This document shows positions 44,373-53,074 of a stretch of DNA of 64,000 bases, in pieces. The position numbers and the translations under genes are program-made. Source of the stretch: an uncultured Campylobacter sp. Its GTDB lineage: Bacteria > Campylobacterota > Campylobacteria > Campylobacterales > Campylobacteraceae. The notes under the pieces were generated by a model. That model did no database searches. It was not told where the DNA came from and worked only from the letters and a program-made list of their open reading frames with translations. Location: contig NZ_CALHGM010000043.1 in NCBI RefSeq assembly GCF_938030145.1, positions 1 through 64,000 on the forward strand, given 5' to 3'. Numbering within the stretch: the first letter of the stretch is position 1; each line of letters starts with the position of its first letter.

Positions 44373-44402
44373 GGCGCTAAATTCCGCATTAAAGGAGCTA
44401 AA

Positions 44403-45224
44403 ATGAGCGAAATTTTAGATCAGACGCTGGAGCGTGCGAAAGAAATTTTAGGCGCCCAGGCGCTGGAACTTAAGATCGAGCGCGCGGTCGTGGGGCTGTT
44501 TTTTAGCGGCGTGAAGCTGAGCGAAGGCGCGTGCGGGCTTAGCTATACGCCGCTAAAGTCCCTATCGGGCGCCGTTTGCTGCCCCTCGCAAGCAAGCGCG
44601 ATGCCCGATTCGGGCAATATCGCAGGCAAGAGCGTGCGCTATCTGCTACGCGATCTGGGCTCTGCCGCGCCGCTTAAAAAGACGCTCGCGCTCGCCGCGC
44701 TAAATGCGCTTGGAAGGGCGTGTTTTGATAAAATTCACGCGGATTACGACGTAAAATTCGGCGCCGATCCCTTTGATGAGCTGCAGATCGAGCGCGGCAG
44801 CTTTAGCGTCGTCGTGGGCGCGCTGGTGCCCTACATCAAGACACTGATGAAAAAGGGCGCGGATTTTAAAATTTTAGAGCTTGACAAAAGCACGCTCAAG
44901 CAGGCCGAGCTGCCGTTTTACCTACCTGCAAGCGAGGCTGCAAGCGTCGTGCCGCGCGCCGATAACGTGATAATCACGGCTACGACGCTCATCAACGACA
45001 CGCTGGATGGGCTTTTGCGTCTGAAAAAAAGCGGCGCCAAGCTCGTACTCGTGGGGCCTACCACGCCGCTACTGCCGCAGGCGCTGTTTGAGCGCGGCGT
45101 GGACTTTGCGGGCGGCACGCTCGTGCGGGATGCGGACGCGGTGCTCGATATCATCGCGCAGGCGGGCTCGGGGTATCATTTTTTGGGTAAATTTGCCGAT
45201 AAAATCACGGTCTGTAGGGGCTAG
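44403..45224 (+). CDS. DUF4213/DUF364 protein, putative metal-chelate handling
   Basis: 273 residues. The N-terminal half (residues 1-95, VVGLFFSGVKLSEGACGLSYTP) matches DUF4213, and the C-terminal half (VVGALVPYIKTLMKKGADFKILELD, NVIITATTLINDTLDGLLRL, LVLVGPTTPLLPQALFERGVD) matches DUF364. The family is called a putative heavy-metal chelation domain and often sits beside FecCD-type importers. Such an importer lies about 6 kb away. It is cytosolic. It has its own promoter. Confidence 0.85.
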   Translation: MSEILDQTLERAKEILGAQALELKIERAVVGLFFSGVKLSEGACGLSYTPLKSLSGAVCCPSQASAMPDSGNIAGKSVRYLLRDLGSAAPLKKTLALAALNALGRACFDKIHADYDVKFGADPFDELQIERGSFSVVVGALVPYIKTLMKKGADFKILELDKSTLKQAELPFYLPASEAASVVPRADNVIITATTLINDTLDGLLRLKKSGAKLVLVGPTTPLLPQALFERGVDFAGGTLVRDADAVLDIIAQAGSGYHFLGKFADKITVCRG

Positions 45225-45283
45225 CGCGCGGATTGAAATTTTAAAATTTAGCGCGCAAAGGGCTTAAATTTAAAGGAGAAAAT

Positions 45284-45847
45284 ATGCAAAAGTGCGTCTA
45301 TATCGTGCACGGCTACGATGCTTCGCCTAAGAAGCACTGGTTTGTTTGGCTTAAAGGCGAGATTGAAAAATCGGGCGCGAGGGCGGAAATTTTAACGATG
45401 CCTACGCCTGCGAATCCGAGGCTTGATGAGTGGCTGAAAACTCTGCGAGAAAGCGTAAAATTTAAAGGCGAAGTCTATCTGGTCGGACACAGCCTCGGAT
45501 GCCCTACTATCTTAAATTTTTTGCAAAGCAGTGCCATGGGCGGCACAGTAGAGGGGATCGTGCTGGTCTCGGGGCTTACAAAGCCGCTTAGCGATCCGCA
45601 ATTTAAAATTTTAGACGAGTTTATGGATAAAGGCTTTGATTTTGAGCGCATAAAAGCCGCCGCAAAACAGCGCGCGGTGGTTGCCGCAAAGGATGATTAT
45701 ATCGTGCCGTTTAGCTTCAGCCGCGAGCTAGCGGGGCAGATCGATGCTAAGTTTTACGAGGTGGAGAAGGGCGGGCATTTTTTGGATAGAGACGGCTTTA
45801 CGAAGCTTGATCTCGTCTATGAAATTTTAGAAAAAATGATGAAATAA
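45284..45847 (+). CDS. RBBP9/YdeN-type alpha/beta hydrolase
   Basis: 187-residue serine hydrolase. It has the nucleophile elbow VGHSLGCP, Asp in KDDYIVP and His in GGHFLDRDG, which complete the catalytic triad. The start CVYIVHGYDASPKKHWFVWL is typical for this family, which lacks known natural substrates. GGAGAA precedes the ATG. Confidence 0.88.
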   Translation: MQKCVYIVHGYDASPKKHWFVWLKGEIEKSGARAEILTMPTPANPRLDEWLKTLRESVKFKGEVYLVGHSLGCPTILNFLQSSAMGGTVEGIVLVSGLTKPLSDPQFKILDEFMDKGFDFERIKAAAKQRAVVAAKDDYIVPFSFSRELAGQIDAKFYEVEKGGHFLDRDGFTKLDLVYEILEKMMK

Positions 45848-46249
45848 AGGGCTAGATTTGGGGCAGGCGCACCCGCTTGGTTTTTGCTTCTGCATTCGCG
45901 CTGCTCGCATTTTTCTCTGCCGAAGCTCGGATTTGCTTTGCGGCTAAGATAAAGGTCTCGTATTTAGCCCACCGAAGGCTTCGCTGCCCGCATAAATAAA
46001 TAGATAAGCCTGCGGCGTAATCGTCGTTTGCGAGGCGAGTTCCGCGCGGTTTTAAAATTTTGTAAATGTCGCAGCGACATAAGCGTGTTCTGCATAAATG
46101 TCAAAGCGTGGCGGCTAGCGAGAATTTTATCAGTTCGCAAAATTTTTGTCCGCGGCGAAATTTCATACTCGGCTTGTGCGAGCTAAATCCGTGCCTAAGC
46201 CCGTGCTGCGCGAGAGATAAAATTTAGTGGGCGCGAAAGGCGCATAGGC
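45848..46249. other. Intergenic spacer, no gene seen
   Basis: 400 nt between convergent genes. Mixed GC-rich and AAATTT-rich sequence, no terminator recognised. Confidence 0.4.
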
Positions 46250-46438
46250 TTAGCTTTTCTTTTCGTTAAACATATACGAGGTCACGAAAACGATCAGACA
46301 AACGGGCGCAAACGCAAACGCAAACGCCGCGCTCCAGCCGGCGGCACGCTCGCCCCAAAAATACCCCGCCACGAGGCATGCCAAAAACCCACCGTAAAAA
46401 GCGCCGAGCGATAAATTTTCTACCGTAAAAAGTAGCAA
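46250..46438 (-). CDS. Small two-helix membrane protein
   Basis: 62 residues: hydrophobic segments AFYGGFLACLVAGYFWG and AAFAFAFAPVCLIVFVTSYMF. It starts with TTG inside the end of the previous ORF (19-nt overlap). No good ribosome-binding site, so translation would depend on coupling. Unknown family. Confidence 0.45.
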   Translation of the reverse strand: MLLFTVENLSLGAFYGGFLACLVAGYFWGERAAGWSAAFAFAFAPVCLIVFVTSYMFNEKKS

Positions 46439-46689
46439 ACTAAGATTTGGTTTTTTACAAACAGCTTGCTTAGCTTAAAATTTTTATACCTTTTGAACAA
46501 ATACCAAAGCAGCGCACAAGCTAAAATCGCAAATATTGCTACAAAAACAGCAATCCTTAGCGCGCCATCGAAAGGCAAAACCGCCAAAATCAATGCCGCC
46601 GCCCACCAATCAAGCAAGAAAGCCATCGGCACCGCCAGCAAATATCTCGCCGCCCTGTGAAATTTATACCTTTGCTCTGCATTTATCAA
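46420..46689 (-). CDS. Small membrane protein (MINAEQRY type)
   Basis: 89 residues: MINAEQRYKFHRAARYLLA, then two helices (FLLDWWAAALILAVLPF and IAVFVAIFAILACALLWYLF). The start is TTG or ATA-adjacent and uncertain. The same opening, NAEQRYEF, occurs in a truncated ORF at 48490-48588, so it was once duplicated with its neighbour. Function unknown. Confidence 0.5.
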   Translation of the reverse strand: MINAEQRYKFHRAARYLLAVPMAFLLDWWAAALILAVLPFDGALRIAVFVAIFAILACALLWYLFKRYKNFKLSKLFVKNQILVCYFLR

Positions 46690-46724
46690 ATTTTACTTCT
46701 TTTAAATTTTACAATCAAAGCTTT

Positions 46725-47486
46725 TCATCCGCCTTTCGCCTCTCTACTACCTAAATAATATTCTTCCAATGGATAATTTAAATTTCCGCAGTTGTCCAGC
46801 TCAAAACCCTGTTTTATATCAAACGACGCCTTGTTTCTCTCCTGGTAATATTCTTTGATCTTTTCAGAAAAATTCATTCTATCAAATAAGTATTCGGAAT
46901 GGTTGCGTTGTATATAATTTTTATAAATTAAAACAAATCTATCTAACAATATATGAATATTTGGTCCTTTATAAGCGCCGTCTAGAATAATTATCGGTCT
47001 ATCAAACCCGGCACTCATATCTTTCAAATTTATTTTTAAATATTTCTTTGGGTCGGTTTTTTTAGCTTTTAGTTTATTCATAAAAATTTCCTCAAACGTC
47101 TCATTATTATCATGATGCTTTTTTAATACTTCAAACCAATTAGATAAATTTATGTTCTCTAGTTCATAGTATGCAATTTCATATGAGCTACGCCAAGAAC
47201 TGCCATAGGCGTAGATCCTATAATCATTGATCATTTGCTCTAGTTTTAACTCATAATCCAAATACTGTCCTATCGCTATTTTATACAGCTCCTCTTTGGG
47301 TAAAATTCTATCCTCTTTCAGGCAGTATCCTTGCTTGTATTTGTCGTAGTCGGAAAGGGAAACTATCACAAAGCCTCGTGAAGTGGAATAATCGGGGATT
47401 ATACGGATAAATGCGGCACAAAGTATTATTATAAGAAGCAGCGTGCCCGCTAGGGCTTTAAATTTAATAGACCTGTAGAATTTCAT
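46725..47486 (-). CDS. Signal-anchored protein, paralogue 1 of a tandem pair
   Basis: 253 residues. An N-terminal anchor helix (FKALAGTLLLIIILCAAFIRIIPDYS) is followed by a periplasmic domain with no recognised fold: YCLKEDRILPKEEL, a run of Tyr/Asn/Lys-rich helices, and a terminal DNCGNLNYPLEEYY. It is clearly homologous to the 47682-48509 product over its whole length, though strongly diverged. Codon and base use are AT-rich against the neighbours. The start overlaps the stop of the 49-residue ORF. Single anchors plus fast-diverging tandem copies recall immunity proteins, but no toxin is seen. Confidence 0.65.
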   Translation of the reverse strand: MKFYRSIKFKALAGTLLLIIILCAAFIRIIPDYSTSRGFVIVSLSDYDKYKQGYCLKEDRILPKEELYKIAIGQYLDYELKLEQMINDYRIYAYGSSWRSSYEIAYYELENINLSNWFEVLKKHHDNNETFEEIFMNKLKAKKTDPKKYLKINLKDMSAGFDRPIIILDGAYKGPNIHILLDRFVLIYKNYIQRNHSEYLFDRMNFSEKIKEYYQERNKASFDIKQGFELDNCGNLNYPLEEYYLGSREAKGG

Positions 47487-47632
47487 ATCGTTTCTTTTCT
47501 ATCCATCCATTCGTTAGAGGCTAATTCTTTCGGACCAGGAGGAGTTTTCTTCCCCCACAAATAATAACTCAATATATCGGCGCCGTAATTGCCCTCTAAT
47601 TCTAATCTCAAATCAGTTTCTTTTTTGCCCAT
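47483..47632 (-). CDS. 49-residue ORF between the paralogues
   Basis: MGKKETDLRLELEGNYGADI... ending EWMDRKETI. It has a good AAAGGA site and a 4-nt ATGA overlap with the downstream paralogue. It has no signal or helix anchor. It could be an intact small protein or the last part of a longer, deleted gene. Confidence 0.55.
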   Translation of the reverse strand: MGKKETDLRLELEGNYGADILSYYLWGKKTPPGPKELASNEWMDRKETI

Positions 47633-47681
47633 CTCTTATCCTTTTTCGGTTACATTCGTTAAGATAAAATTTCAACCAATC

Positions 47682-48509
47682 TTATCCGCCGTGAATCCAC
47701 ATATCCAGCTCCTGTTCCGCCGGAGCTTTGATATCAAAATTTATATTTCCGCAATTATCGTATGAGAATTTACGTCGTAGATTTTTCATATGAGTATAAG
47801 CCAAGACTTCGTTAAGGCTTTCTAAGTTCTCATATCCGTTTTTTATTCGTATTAAATTTTCTTTGCTTTTGATTTTTGTTAAATCTTCTTTATTGTTAAG
47901 CTCAATATACCAACTTATATAATCAGGTCTGGCATAATTCACAAAAAATTGATTCTCTTTTATTAAAAATGATTTTTCTAAAAACATTTTTCCGTTATGA
48001 AATGGATTTTTCTCTTCGGATAAGATGATAGGCTTTTTAAAGCCTAAAATTTCATCCTTATATACAAAATATTTTGATAGATCGGAGATATCTATTTGCG
48101 TCTTGTCTTTTATCTCATAATCAAAACTCTTCCTGTCGGTATTTTCAACCAAAAAATCAAACCAGTTTTCTTCATTAAAATCGCCGATTAGATAGAGCTT
48201 GGAGATGTGTGCCGTATAAAAACTATGGCCGAAAATTTTTATATCGTGCTCATCGATAATGGTATTTCGCAGAACCTCATAGTCGTGATATCTTTTAAAA
48301 TAATTTATAGCGGCATTTTGAAGTAGCTCTTCGTTGCTCAGAATTCTATTCTCTTTTAGACAATATCCCTTTTGATATTTGTAATAGCTAAAAATAGTAA
48401 CTACGCAGGAGCCTTGCGAAGCGGAGTAATCGGGCACGATGCGGATAAACACGGCGCAGAAAAGTAGCGCCGCGGCTAGGATTTTAAATTTAAGTTTGCG
48501 AAATTTCAT
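47682..48509 (-). CDS. Signal-anchored protein, paralogue 2 of a tandem pair
   Basis: 275 residues with the same plan as 46725-47486: anchor (FKILAAALLFCAVFIRIVPDYSASQG), YCLKENRILSNEEL, and a terminal YDNCGNINFD. The middle has a Lys/Asp-rich insert. AT-rich relative to the flanks. The conserved Cys pair (YCLKE and DNCGN) may form a disulfide. Unknown family. Confidence 0.65.
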   Translation of the reverse strand: MKFRKLKFKILAAALLFCAVFIRIVPDYSASQGSCVVTIFSYYKYQKGYCLKENRILSNEELLQNAAINYFKRYHDYEVLRNTIIDEHDIKIFGHSFYTAHISKLYLIGDFNEENWFDFLVENTDRKSFDYEIKDKTQIDISDLSKYFVYKDEILGFKKPIILSEEKNPFHNGKMFLEKSFLIKENQFFVNYARPDYISWYIELNNKEDLTKIKSKENLIRIKNGYENLESLNEVLAYTHMKNLRRKFSYDNCGNINFDIKAPAEQELDMWIHGG

Positions 48510-48588
48510 TACGATCCTTTAAATGCCGCCGGCGAAGCAAACGCACCCTCGCCGCTGCGTTAAATTCATACCTTTGCTCCGCGTTCAT
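48490..48588 (-). pseudogene. Truncated copy of the MINAEQRY small gene
   Basis: ATG at 48588 gives MNAEQRYEFNAAARVRLLRR and stops after 32 residues, overlapping the start of paralogue 2. The first ten residues match the intact 89-residue protein at 46420-46689. It marks the edge of an old duplication. Confidence 0.5.
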
Positions 48589-48988
48589 CGCCCTGAGCTT
48601 TTTAAATTTGAGATAAATTTTAGCGATGCTAAAAGTTTTTCTACCCGCGCCAAAACCCCTTTGCACCGCTAAATTTCATATCCCGCGCTACTCAATTTTA
48701 AATCGCCGCAACATTTAAATTTTTGGTTCTTGCAGCGCTTAAATTTCCCCGGGCACGGCGCGTAAAATTCAGCGACGCGGCGCCAAAAATTTCAGATAAG
48801 CTCTAAAGCCGCGCCTTGGTTTTATGCCGGCAAAATTTAACCGCACCGCAAAAAGTCGGTCTGCCGTATAAAATTTAGCGGCGCGGCGAAAGAGGGGCCC
48901 GTCTCGTAAAGCGGTGCTGCATAAAATTTAACCGCGCCACAAAAAGCTACTCCGCTGCGCAAAATTTAACCGCGAGCGCCAAAGCTCG
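48589..48988. repeat. Spacer with spaced AAAATTTAACCGC words
   Basis: 400 nt with no gene. Near-copies of AAAATTTAACCGC followed by CACAAAAAG recur around 48833, 48905 and 48963, with a related AAAATTTAGCGGC at about 48870. Looks like a decayed tandem array. Confidence 0.45.
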
Positions 48989-50425
48989 TTACTTCTTCGG
49001 TTTGCTTAGCTCGTAGCCGAAGTGGATCTTTTTGCTCTCGCCTGGCTTTAGCTCAAAGTCCCAGCTAAGTAGTCCGTCCTTGCCGAGGCTGCTCTGCTCG
49101 GGCGAGTTTTTCAGCGCGACCTTTACGTCCTCATGCGTCGAAACGGGCGCTCGCTCTTGCAAAACCACGTTCCAAGCGCGCTTGGAGCCGTTTTTGATCT
49201 CGTAATCCCAAGCCATGGAATTTTTGCTTTCGCCGCCGAAAAATGAGTTTTTCGTGAAGTTGTTCGCCTGCTCTTTTTTAACTTCGATCAGGCTGTTTTT
49301 ACCCAGATACGCTGTAGCCTCCGCGTTTGCGGCAAAGCCTAGATGCACGAGCCCGATCTGCACGCCGTCGAGCTTTATTAGCGTTTCGCTCTCCTCGATG
49401 CTTCTTTCGGGGATAAATTTAGCCCGCACGTAGGCCGCCTCGCTGCCGTAGCCGTCGATGAGCAGATCAAATTTCGCATCCAGACTCTGTTTATCGAAGC
49501 TGAACTCGCCCGCCTCGCCCGCCTTGAGGCTTACGCCGCTAATTTTCCACACCTTTGAGAGTGAGCTTTCGATATTCGAGCCCGTCCTTGCATACGACGA
49601 TCTAGCCTCCGCCGCAGGCGCCCTCTGCATATCCGCCACCTCTAGCATCACATCCTTTTTATACGCCGCTGCGGGCGCCGGCTTTGCAGGTTCGCCCTCG
49701 TACCACGGGTAAAACGGCTGCGGCGCGGTCTGCGAGGAGTATTCGTAAGGATACAGCGCGATCGTCAAATTCGCTAGCTCGGCGTTTAGCGGATTTTGCA
49801 CCGAGAGTTTTTGCGCGACCTCGATTTTGCCGCTAGCAAGATCTGCAGAGAGCTCGTTGTGCGTGTAGGCGCTTACGTCAACGGGGTAGTTGATCTTAAC
49901 GAAGCTCGGATCGCAGCCAAAGTTCGCGTTTAAGCGGCGTTCGTTTTTGATATGATATTTTGAAATTCGCTCTTTGAGCTTTCCGATTTGCTCATCTGTC
50001 TTTGAAATTTCACCCGCTACGAGCAAGACTTCGTCGTAAATTTTTTGCGAATCCGCCTTTAAGCTTGCTAAGCTTCTATCTTTTAAGCTCGCAAAATCGC
50101 TTAAAAAGCGCTGCTGCGCCTTAAGTGCGACCAGGCGGTCGCTTAGCTCGCGCAAGCTCTTTTCGTCCGCCTCTTTTTTGGCGAATTCCGCGTTTTTCAC
50201 GGGCTCGCTCTCTTCCAAAGACAATTCGCGCACTTCGCAAGAGCCCACAATCTCGATGCTGCGGATATCCAAGTACTCCGGCACGTTCACGCTGAAGTTT
50301 GATTTTTGCGCGCCGAAGTTTTGATGCAAGAAGGCAGAGTTCGCGTAGATCTCAAGGCTGTTTTCCTGCGCGCTTAAATTTACGGCAAGCGCTGCAGCTG
50401 CGCTTAAAAGCACTATTTTTTTCAT
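48989..50425 (-). CDS. DUF4139 (mucoidy inhibitor A-like) exported protein
   Basis: 478 residues with a signal peptide (MKKIVLLSAAAALAVNLSA). A DUF4140 N-terminal region has a coiled coil (residues 75-165, KKEADEKSLRELSDRLVALK). The DUF4139 beta domain follows (NPLNAELANLTIALYPYEYS; TLIKLDGVQIGLVHLGF; YEIKNGSKRAWNVVLQERAPVS; LSWDFELKPGESKKIHFGYEL). The family's role is unknown; the name comes from a gene that affects mucoidy. AAGGAGCAAAA precedes the ATG. Confidence 0.85.
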   Translation of the reverse strand: MKKIVLLSAAAALAVNLSAQENSLEIYANSAFLHQNFGAQKSNFSVNVPEYLDIRSIEIVGSCEVRELSLEESEPVKNAEFAKKEADEKSLRELSDRLVALKAQQRFLSDFASLKDRSLASLKADSQKIYDEVLLVAGEISKTDEQIGKLKERISKYHIKNERRLNANFGCDPSFVKINYPVDVSAYTHNELSADLASGKIEVAQKLSVQNPLNAELANLTIALYPYEYSSQTAPQPFYPWYEGEPAKPAPAAAYKKDVMLEVADMQRAPAAEARSSYARTGSNIESSLSKVWKISGVSLKAGEAGEFSFDKQSLDAKFDLLIDGYGSEAAYVRAKFIPERSIEESETLIKLDGVQIGLVHLGFAANAEATAYLGKNSLIEVKKEQANNFTKNSFFGGESKNSMAWDYEIKNGSKRAWNVVLQERAPVSTHEDVKVALKNSPEQSSLGKDGLLSWDFELKPGESKKIHFGYELSKPKK

Positions 50426-50450
50426 TTTTGCTCCTTAAAAATTTTACGTA

Positions 50451-50456
50451 ATTGTA
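50451..50456 (-). promoter_or_regulatory. -10-like box for the DUF4139 gene
   Basis: TACAAT on the minus strand 26 nt upstream of the start. Confidence 0.45.
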
Positions 50457-50612
50457 ACGATAAATTTTGATTTTTATGCTTAAAATTCGGAGCAAATTTT
50501 AAAATTCCGACCCCGCCGCCCGCTTTGAAATTTTAAAATTTCGCCGCCGTAAAAACTCCGCCGCGGACGTTAAAATTTTACCGCTGCTAGCGCTATATAA
50601 GCTTTGTTGCTC

Positions 50613-50660
50613 GCGAAGCCAAACTGATAAATTTTAAAATTTTGCGCAGCAAAATTTCTG
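50613..50660 (+). repeat. Dispersed repeat A, copy 1
   Basis: About 48 nt: GCGAAGCCAAACTGATAAAT, then the palindrome AAATTTTAAAATTT and the hairpin AAATTTTGCGCAGCAAAATT. Copies at 50908 and 51056 are nearly identical. Confidence 0.75.
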
Positions 50661-50724
50661 ACTATCTTTCGCGGAGACTTCGCAAGCGTCTTAACGCCTG
50701 CTCGTATTGCTCCGCTCAGGTGCA

Positions 50725-50842
50725 GGGAGTGCTTGCACTCCCGCTCGCAAGGATGAGCTTAGCTCGTCCGCGAATTTAAACCGATAAAAATGCAGGCGTT
50801 AGCCTGCCGTAACTTTAGCGGGGCGTGGGGCATAGCCCCGCT
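50725..50842. repeat. Cluster of four GC-rich palindromes
   Basis: Hairpins GGGAGTGC/GCACTCCC (50725-50742), GGATGAGC/GCTCGTCC (50751-50769), GCAGGC/GCCTGC (50792-50807), and AGCGGGGC/GCCCCGCT (50817-50842). They resemble REP-type extragenic palindromes. The second is repeated at 51146-51164. Confidence 0.65.
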
Positions 50843-50907
50843 CGCAGGCTCGGACCTTCAAGGAAACATCAGCAGCGCCTTGCGCTTCGCTTATTTTGTT
50901 CGAGCCG

Positions 50908-50964
50908 AGAAGTCAAACAGATAAATTTTAAAATTTTACGTAGTAAAATTTCTGAAACTTTAGG
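50908..50964 (+). repeat. Dispersed repeat A, copy 2
   Basis: Same order as copy 1, with GTCAAACAGATAAATTTT and the hairpin AAATTTTACGTAGTAAAATT, where both sides of the stem changed together (GCGCAGC to ACGTAGT). That keeps the pairing. It continues into CTGAAACTTTAGG. Confidence 0.75.
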
Positions 50965-51055
50965 CGAGCGAAGCAATGCGAAGGAAGCGCGGGGCGCTTT
51001 CTAGCCTTCACGAGAAATAGTGAAGCTCCTCATCGCAGCGGCGGCTTGGTCATCG

Positions 51056-51114
51056 CGCAAAGCCAAACCGATAAATTTTAAAATTTTGCGCAGCAAAATT
51101 TCTGTAACTTTAGG
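51056..51114 (+). repeat. Dispersed repeat A, copy 3
   Basis: GCGCAAAGCCAAACCGATAA, palindrome, AAATTTTGCGCAGCAAAATT, then CTGTAACTTTAGG. It is followed by further palindromes. Confidence 0.75.
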
Positions 51115-51122
51115 TGGGTCGA

Positions 51123-51164
51123 GGGAGCGAAGCTCCCCGTCGCAAGGACGAGCTGTGCTCGTCC
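51123..51164. repeat. Two more GC-rich palindromes
   Basis: GGGAGC/GCTCCC (51123-51137) and GGACGAGC/GCTCGTCC (51146-51164). The latter is the same element as 50751-50769, including flanking CGCAA and CGCGAA. Confidence 0.65.
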
Positions 51165-51176
51165 GCGAAGTTAGGA

Positions 51177-51953
51177 TTAAAACGGATACGTCAAGCAACA
51201 GACCCTGCCGACCTTTTCGTTGTAGCTGACATCGAGCTTCAGATCGTATAGTTTGCTTAAAATTTCGCTTTTTATGATCTGCTCGGCCTTGCCGTATGCG
51301 ACCTCGCCGCCGCCTTTTACGAGCGCGACGTATCCGCCCAAAAGCAGTGCGAAGTCGGGATTGTGCGTGGCTAAAACGACGGTGTAGCCGTTTTTTAAAA
51401 GCTCTTTTGTGGCGCGGAGGAATTTGTATTGGTTGGCAAAGTCTAACGCCGAGGTCGGCTCGTCGAAGATCACGATCTTAGGCTCGCTGCAAAGGGCGCG
51501 CGCGATGGACGCCATCTGCCTCTGGCCGCCGCTTAGGCGCGTGATGATCTTGTCTTTTAGGTGCCAAATTTCAAGCATTTTCATGTAGCGCTGCGCAAGC
51601 CTGTAGTCGTTTTCGCTCGGCTGCGAAAAGATCCCGATATGCGCCGTGCGCCCCATCAGGACGTACTCAAAGACGCTGTAGTCGTACTCGCAGACCTCGC
51701 TTTGCGAGACGTAGCCGATGATCTCGGCGCGCCCTTTGGCGCCAAGGCTCGCCATATCCTTACCGTCGATTGAAATTTTACCGCGCAGAGGCGTAAGCGT
51801 GCCGCTGATTAAATTTAAAAGCGTCGATTTGCCTGCGCCGTTTTGCCCCAAAATCGTCAGCATCGCGCCCGCTTCGAGGTTGAAATTCACGTCGTGCAGC
51901 GTCAGAGGGGCGGATTTTACGTAGCCGAAGTCTAAGCTCTCAACCCTAACCAT
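51177..51953 (-). CDS. FecE/BtuD-type ABC importer ATPase
   Basis: 258 residues with Walker A LGQNGAGKSTLL, signature LSGGQRQMASIARAL, Walker B IVIFDEPTSALD, and switch His (ATHNPD). The Y-x-S-Q-S segment fits the iron-siderophore/cobalamin/nickel family. Overlaps the permease gene by 8 nt. No start ambiguity (ATG in the permease tail). The substrate-binding gene upstream is decayed. Confidence 0.92.
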   Translation of the reverse strand: MVRVESLDFGYVKSAPLTLHDVNFNLEAGAMLTILGQNGAGKSTLLNLISGTLTPLRGKISIDGKDMASLGAKGRAEIIGYVSQSEVCEYDYSVFEYVLMGRTAHIGIFSQPSENDYRLAQRYMKMLEIWHLKDKIITRLSGGQRQMASIARALCSEPKIVIFDEPTSALDFANQYKFLRATKELLKNGYTVVLATHNPDFALLLGGYVALVKGGGEVAYGKAEQIIKSEILSKLYDLKLDVSYNEKVGRVCCLTYPF

Positions 51954-52938
51954 TTAGCTTCCTTTTGTTTTTAAGCAGGATGAATATAAAAAATAGCGTG
52001 CCTATAAAGCCCGTAAGCACCCCTAACGGGATCTCGCTTTGATTTATACTGCGCGCTACGTCATCTACGATGAGTACGAAGATCGCGCTTAAAAATATGC
52101 TCGCGGGGATCGCTTTGGTGTTGCTAACGCCCACGATCATGCGCGTTAGATGCGGCATCAAAAGCCCCACCCACGCGACTATGCCGCTGATACACACGCT
52201 GCTTGCGGTTAGCAGCGTCGCACAGACGATGATGATGCCCCGCTCCAGCACGACGTTTACGCCCAGCTTCCCCGCGGTCGCATCGCCCATGGATAGGACG
52301 TTTATGCGGTAGCTCATCAGCACCAAGATAGCGATACAAACCCCCATCACCGGCGCTATCATCGCTAGCACGGAGGGATCGACCTTCGCGAGGCTTCCTA
52401 GCTGCCAATACACGATGTCTGCAAGCTTCGTCTCGGGATCTGCCATAAATTTTAAAAATCCGATCAGCGCGCCCATCAGACCGCTTACGATGATGCCCGC
52501 AAGCACGAGCATTATGGTGGCGCTCGAACGCAGCGCGCGCGTGATCAGAAGCGTAATGCAGACTGCCGCAAGCCCGAAAATAAAGGCGAAAAGCTGAATT
52601 AAAAGGATATTTAGATCGAGCAGGATCGCGATCGCCGCGCCCACGCAAGCTCCGGCGCTGACGCCTAAGAGATCGGGCGAGACGAGCTGGTTTTTAAAGA
52701 CGCCCTGATACGCCGTGCCGCTGATGCCCAGCGCCGCGCCCACGAGCACCGCGGCGATGATACGCGGCAGGCGCACCTGCATGATGACGTTGTGGACGTT
52801 TTGCGCTACCTCGCCGCCGCCAAGCGCTTTTAGCACCTCGGCGATGCTTAGGCCGAAGCGCCCTATACAAAGCGATATCGCAATCGTCGCAATCGTCGCT
52901 AGTATCAGCAGCACGAGCATAAATTTAAAATTTTTCAT
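51946..52938 (-). CDS. FecCD-family ABC importer permease
   Basis: 330 residues with about ten helices. Family segments include LRLPRIIAAVLVGAALGISGTAYQG (here VRLPRI), PDLLGVSAGACVGAAIAI, GIVAWVGLLMPHLTRMIVG and IPLGVLTGFIGTLFFIFIL. It imports ferric-siderophores, haem, cobalamin, or Ni/Co chelates. An AAGGGAAGGT site precedes the ATG at 52938. The neighbour cooS would need nickel, which makes Ni a reasonable guess. Confidence 0.92.
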   Translation of the reverse strand: MKNFKFMLVLLILATIATIAISLCIGRFGLSIAEVLKALGGGEVAQNVHNVIMQVRLPRIIAAVLVGAALGISGTAYQGVFKNQLVSPDLLGVSAGACVGAAIAILLDLNILLIQLFAFIFGLAAVCITLLITRALRSSATIMLVLAGIIVSGLMGALIGFLKFMADPETKLADIVYWQLGSLAKVDPSVLAMIAPVMGVCIAILVLMSYRINVLSMGDATAGKLGVNVVLERGIIIVCATLLTASSVCISGIVAWVGLLMPHLTRMIVGVSNTKAIPASIFLSAIFVLIVDDVARSINQSEIPLGVLTGFIGTLFFIFILLKNKRKLNG

Positions 52939-53074
52939 ACCTTCCCTTGATTTAAATTTTATCTTTCGCCTTAAATTTAATCTTTGAAATTTCGCCTCGT
53001 TGAAACCCGCTTAAAATTTCGCTTTAAATTCCGCCCTCCGGCTCGTAGCGAAAGGCTTGCGGCAAAACTCCTTC

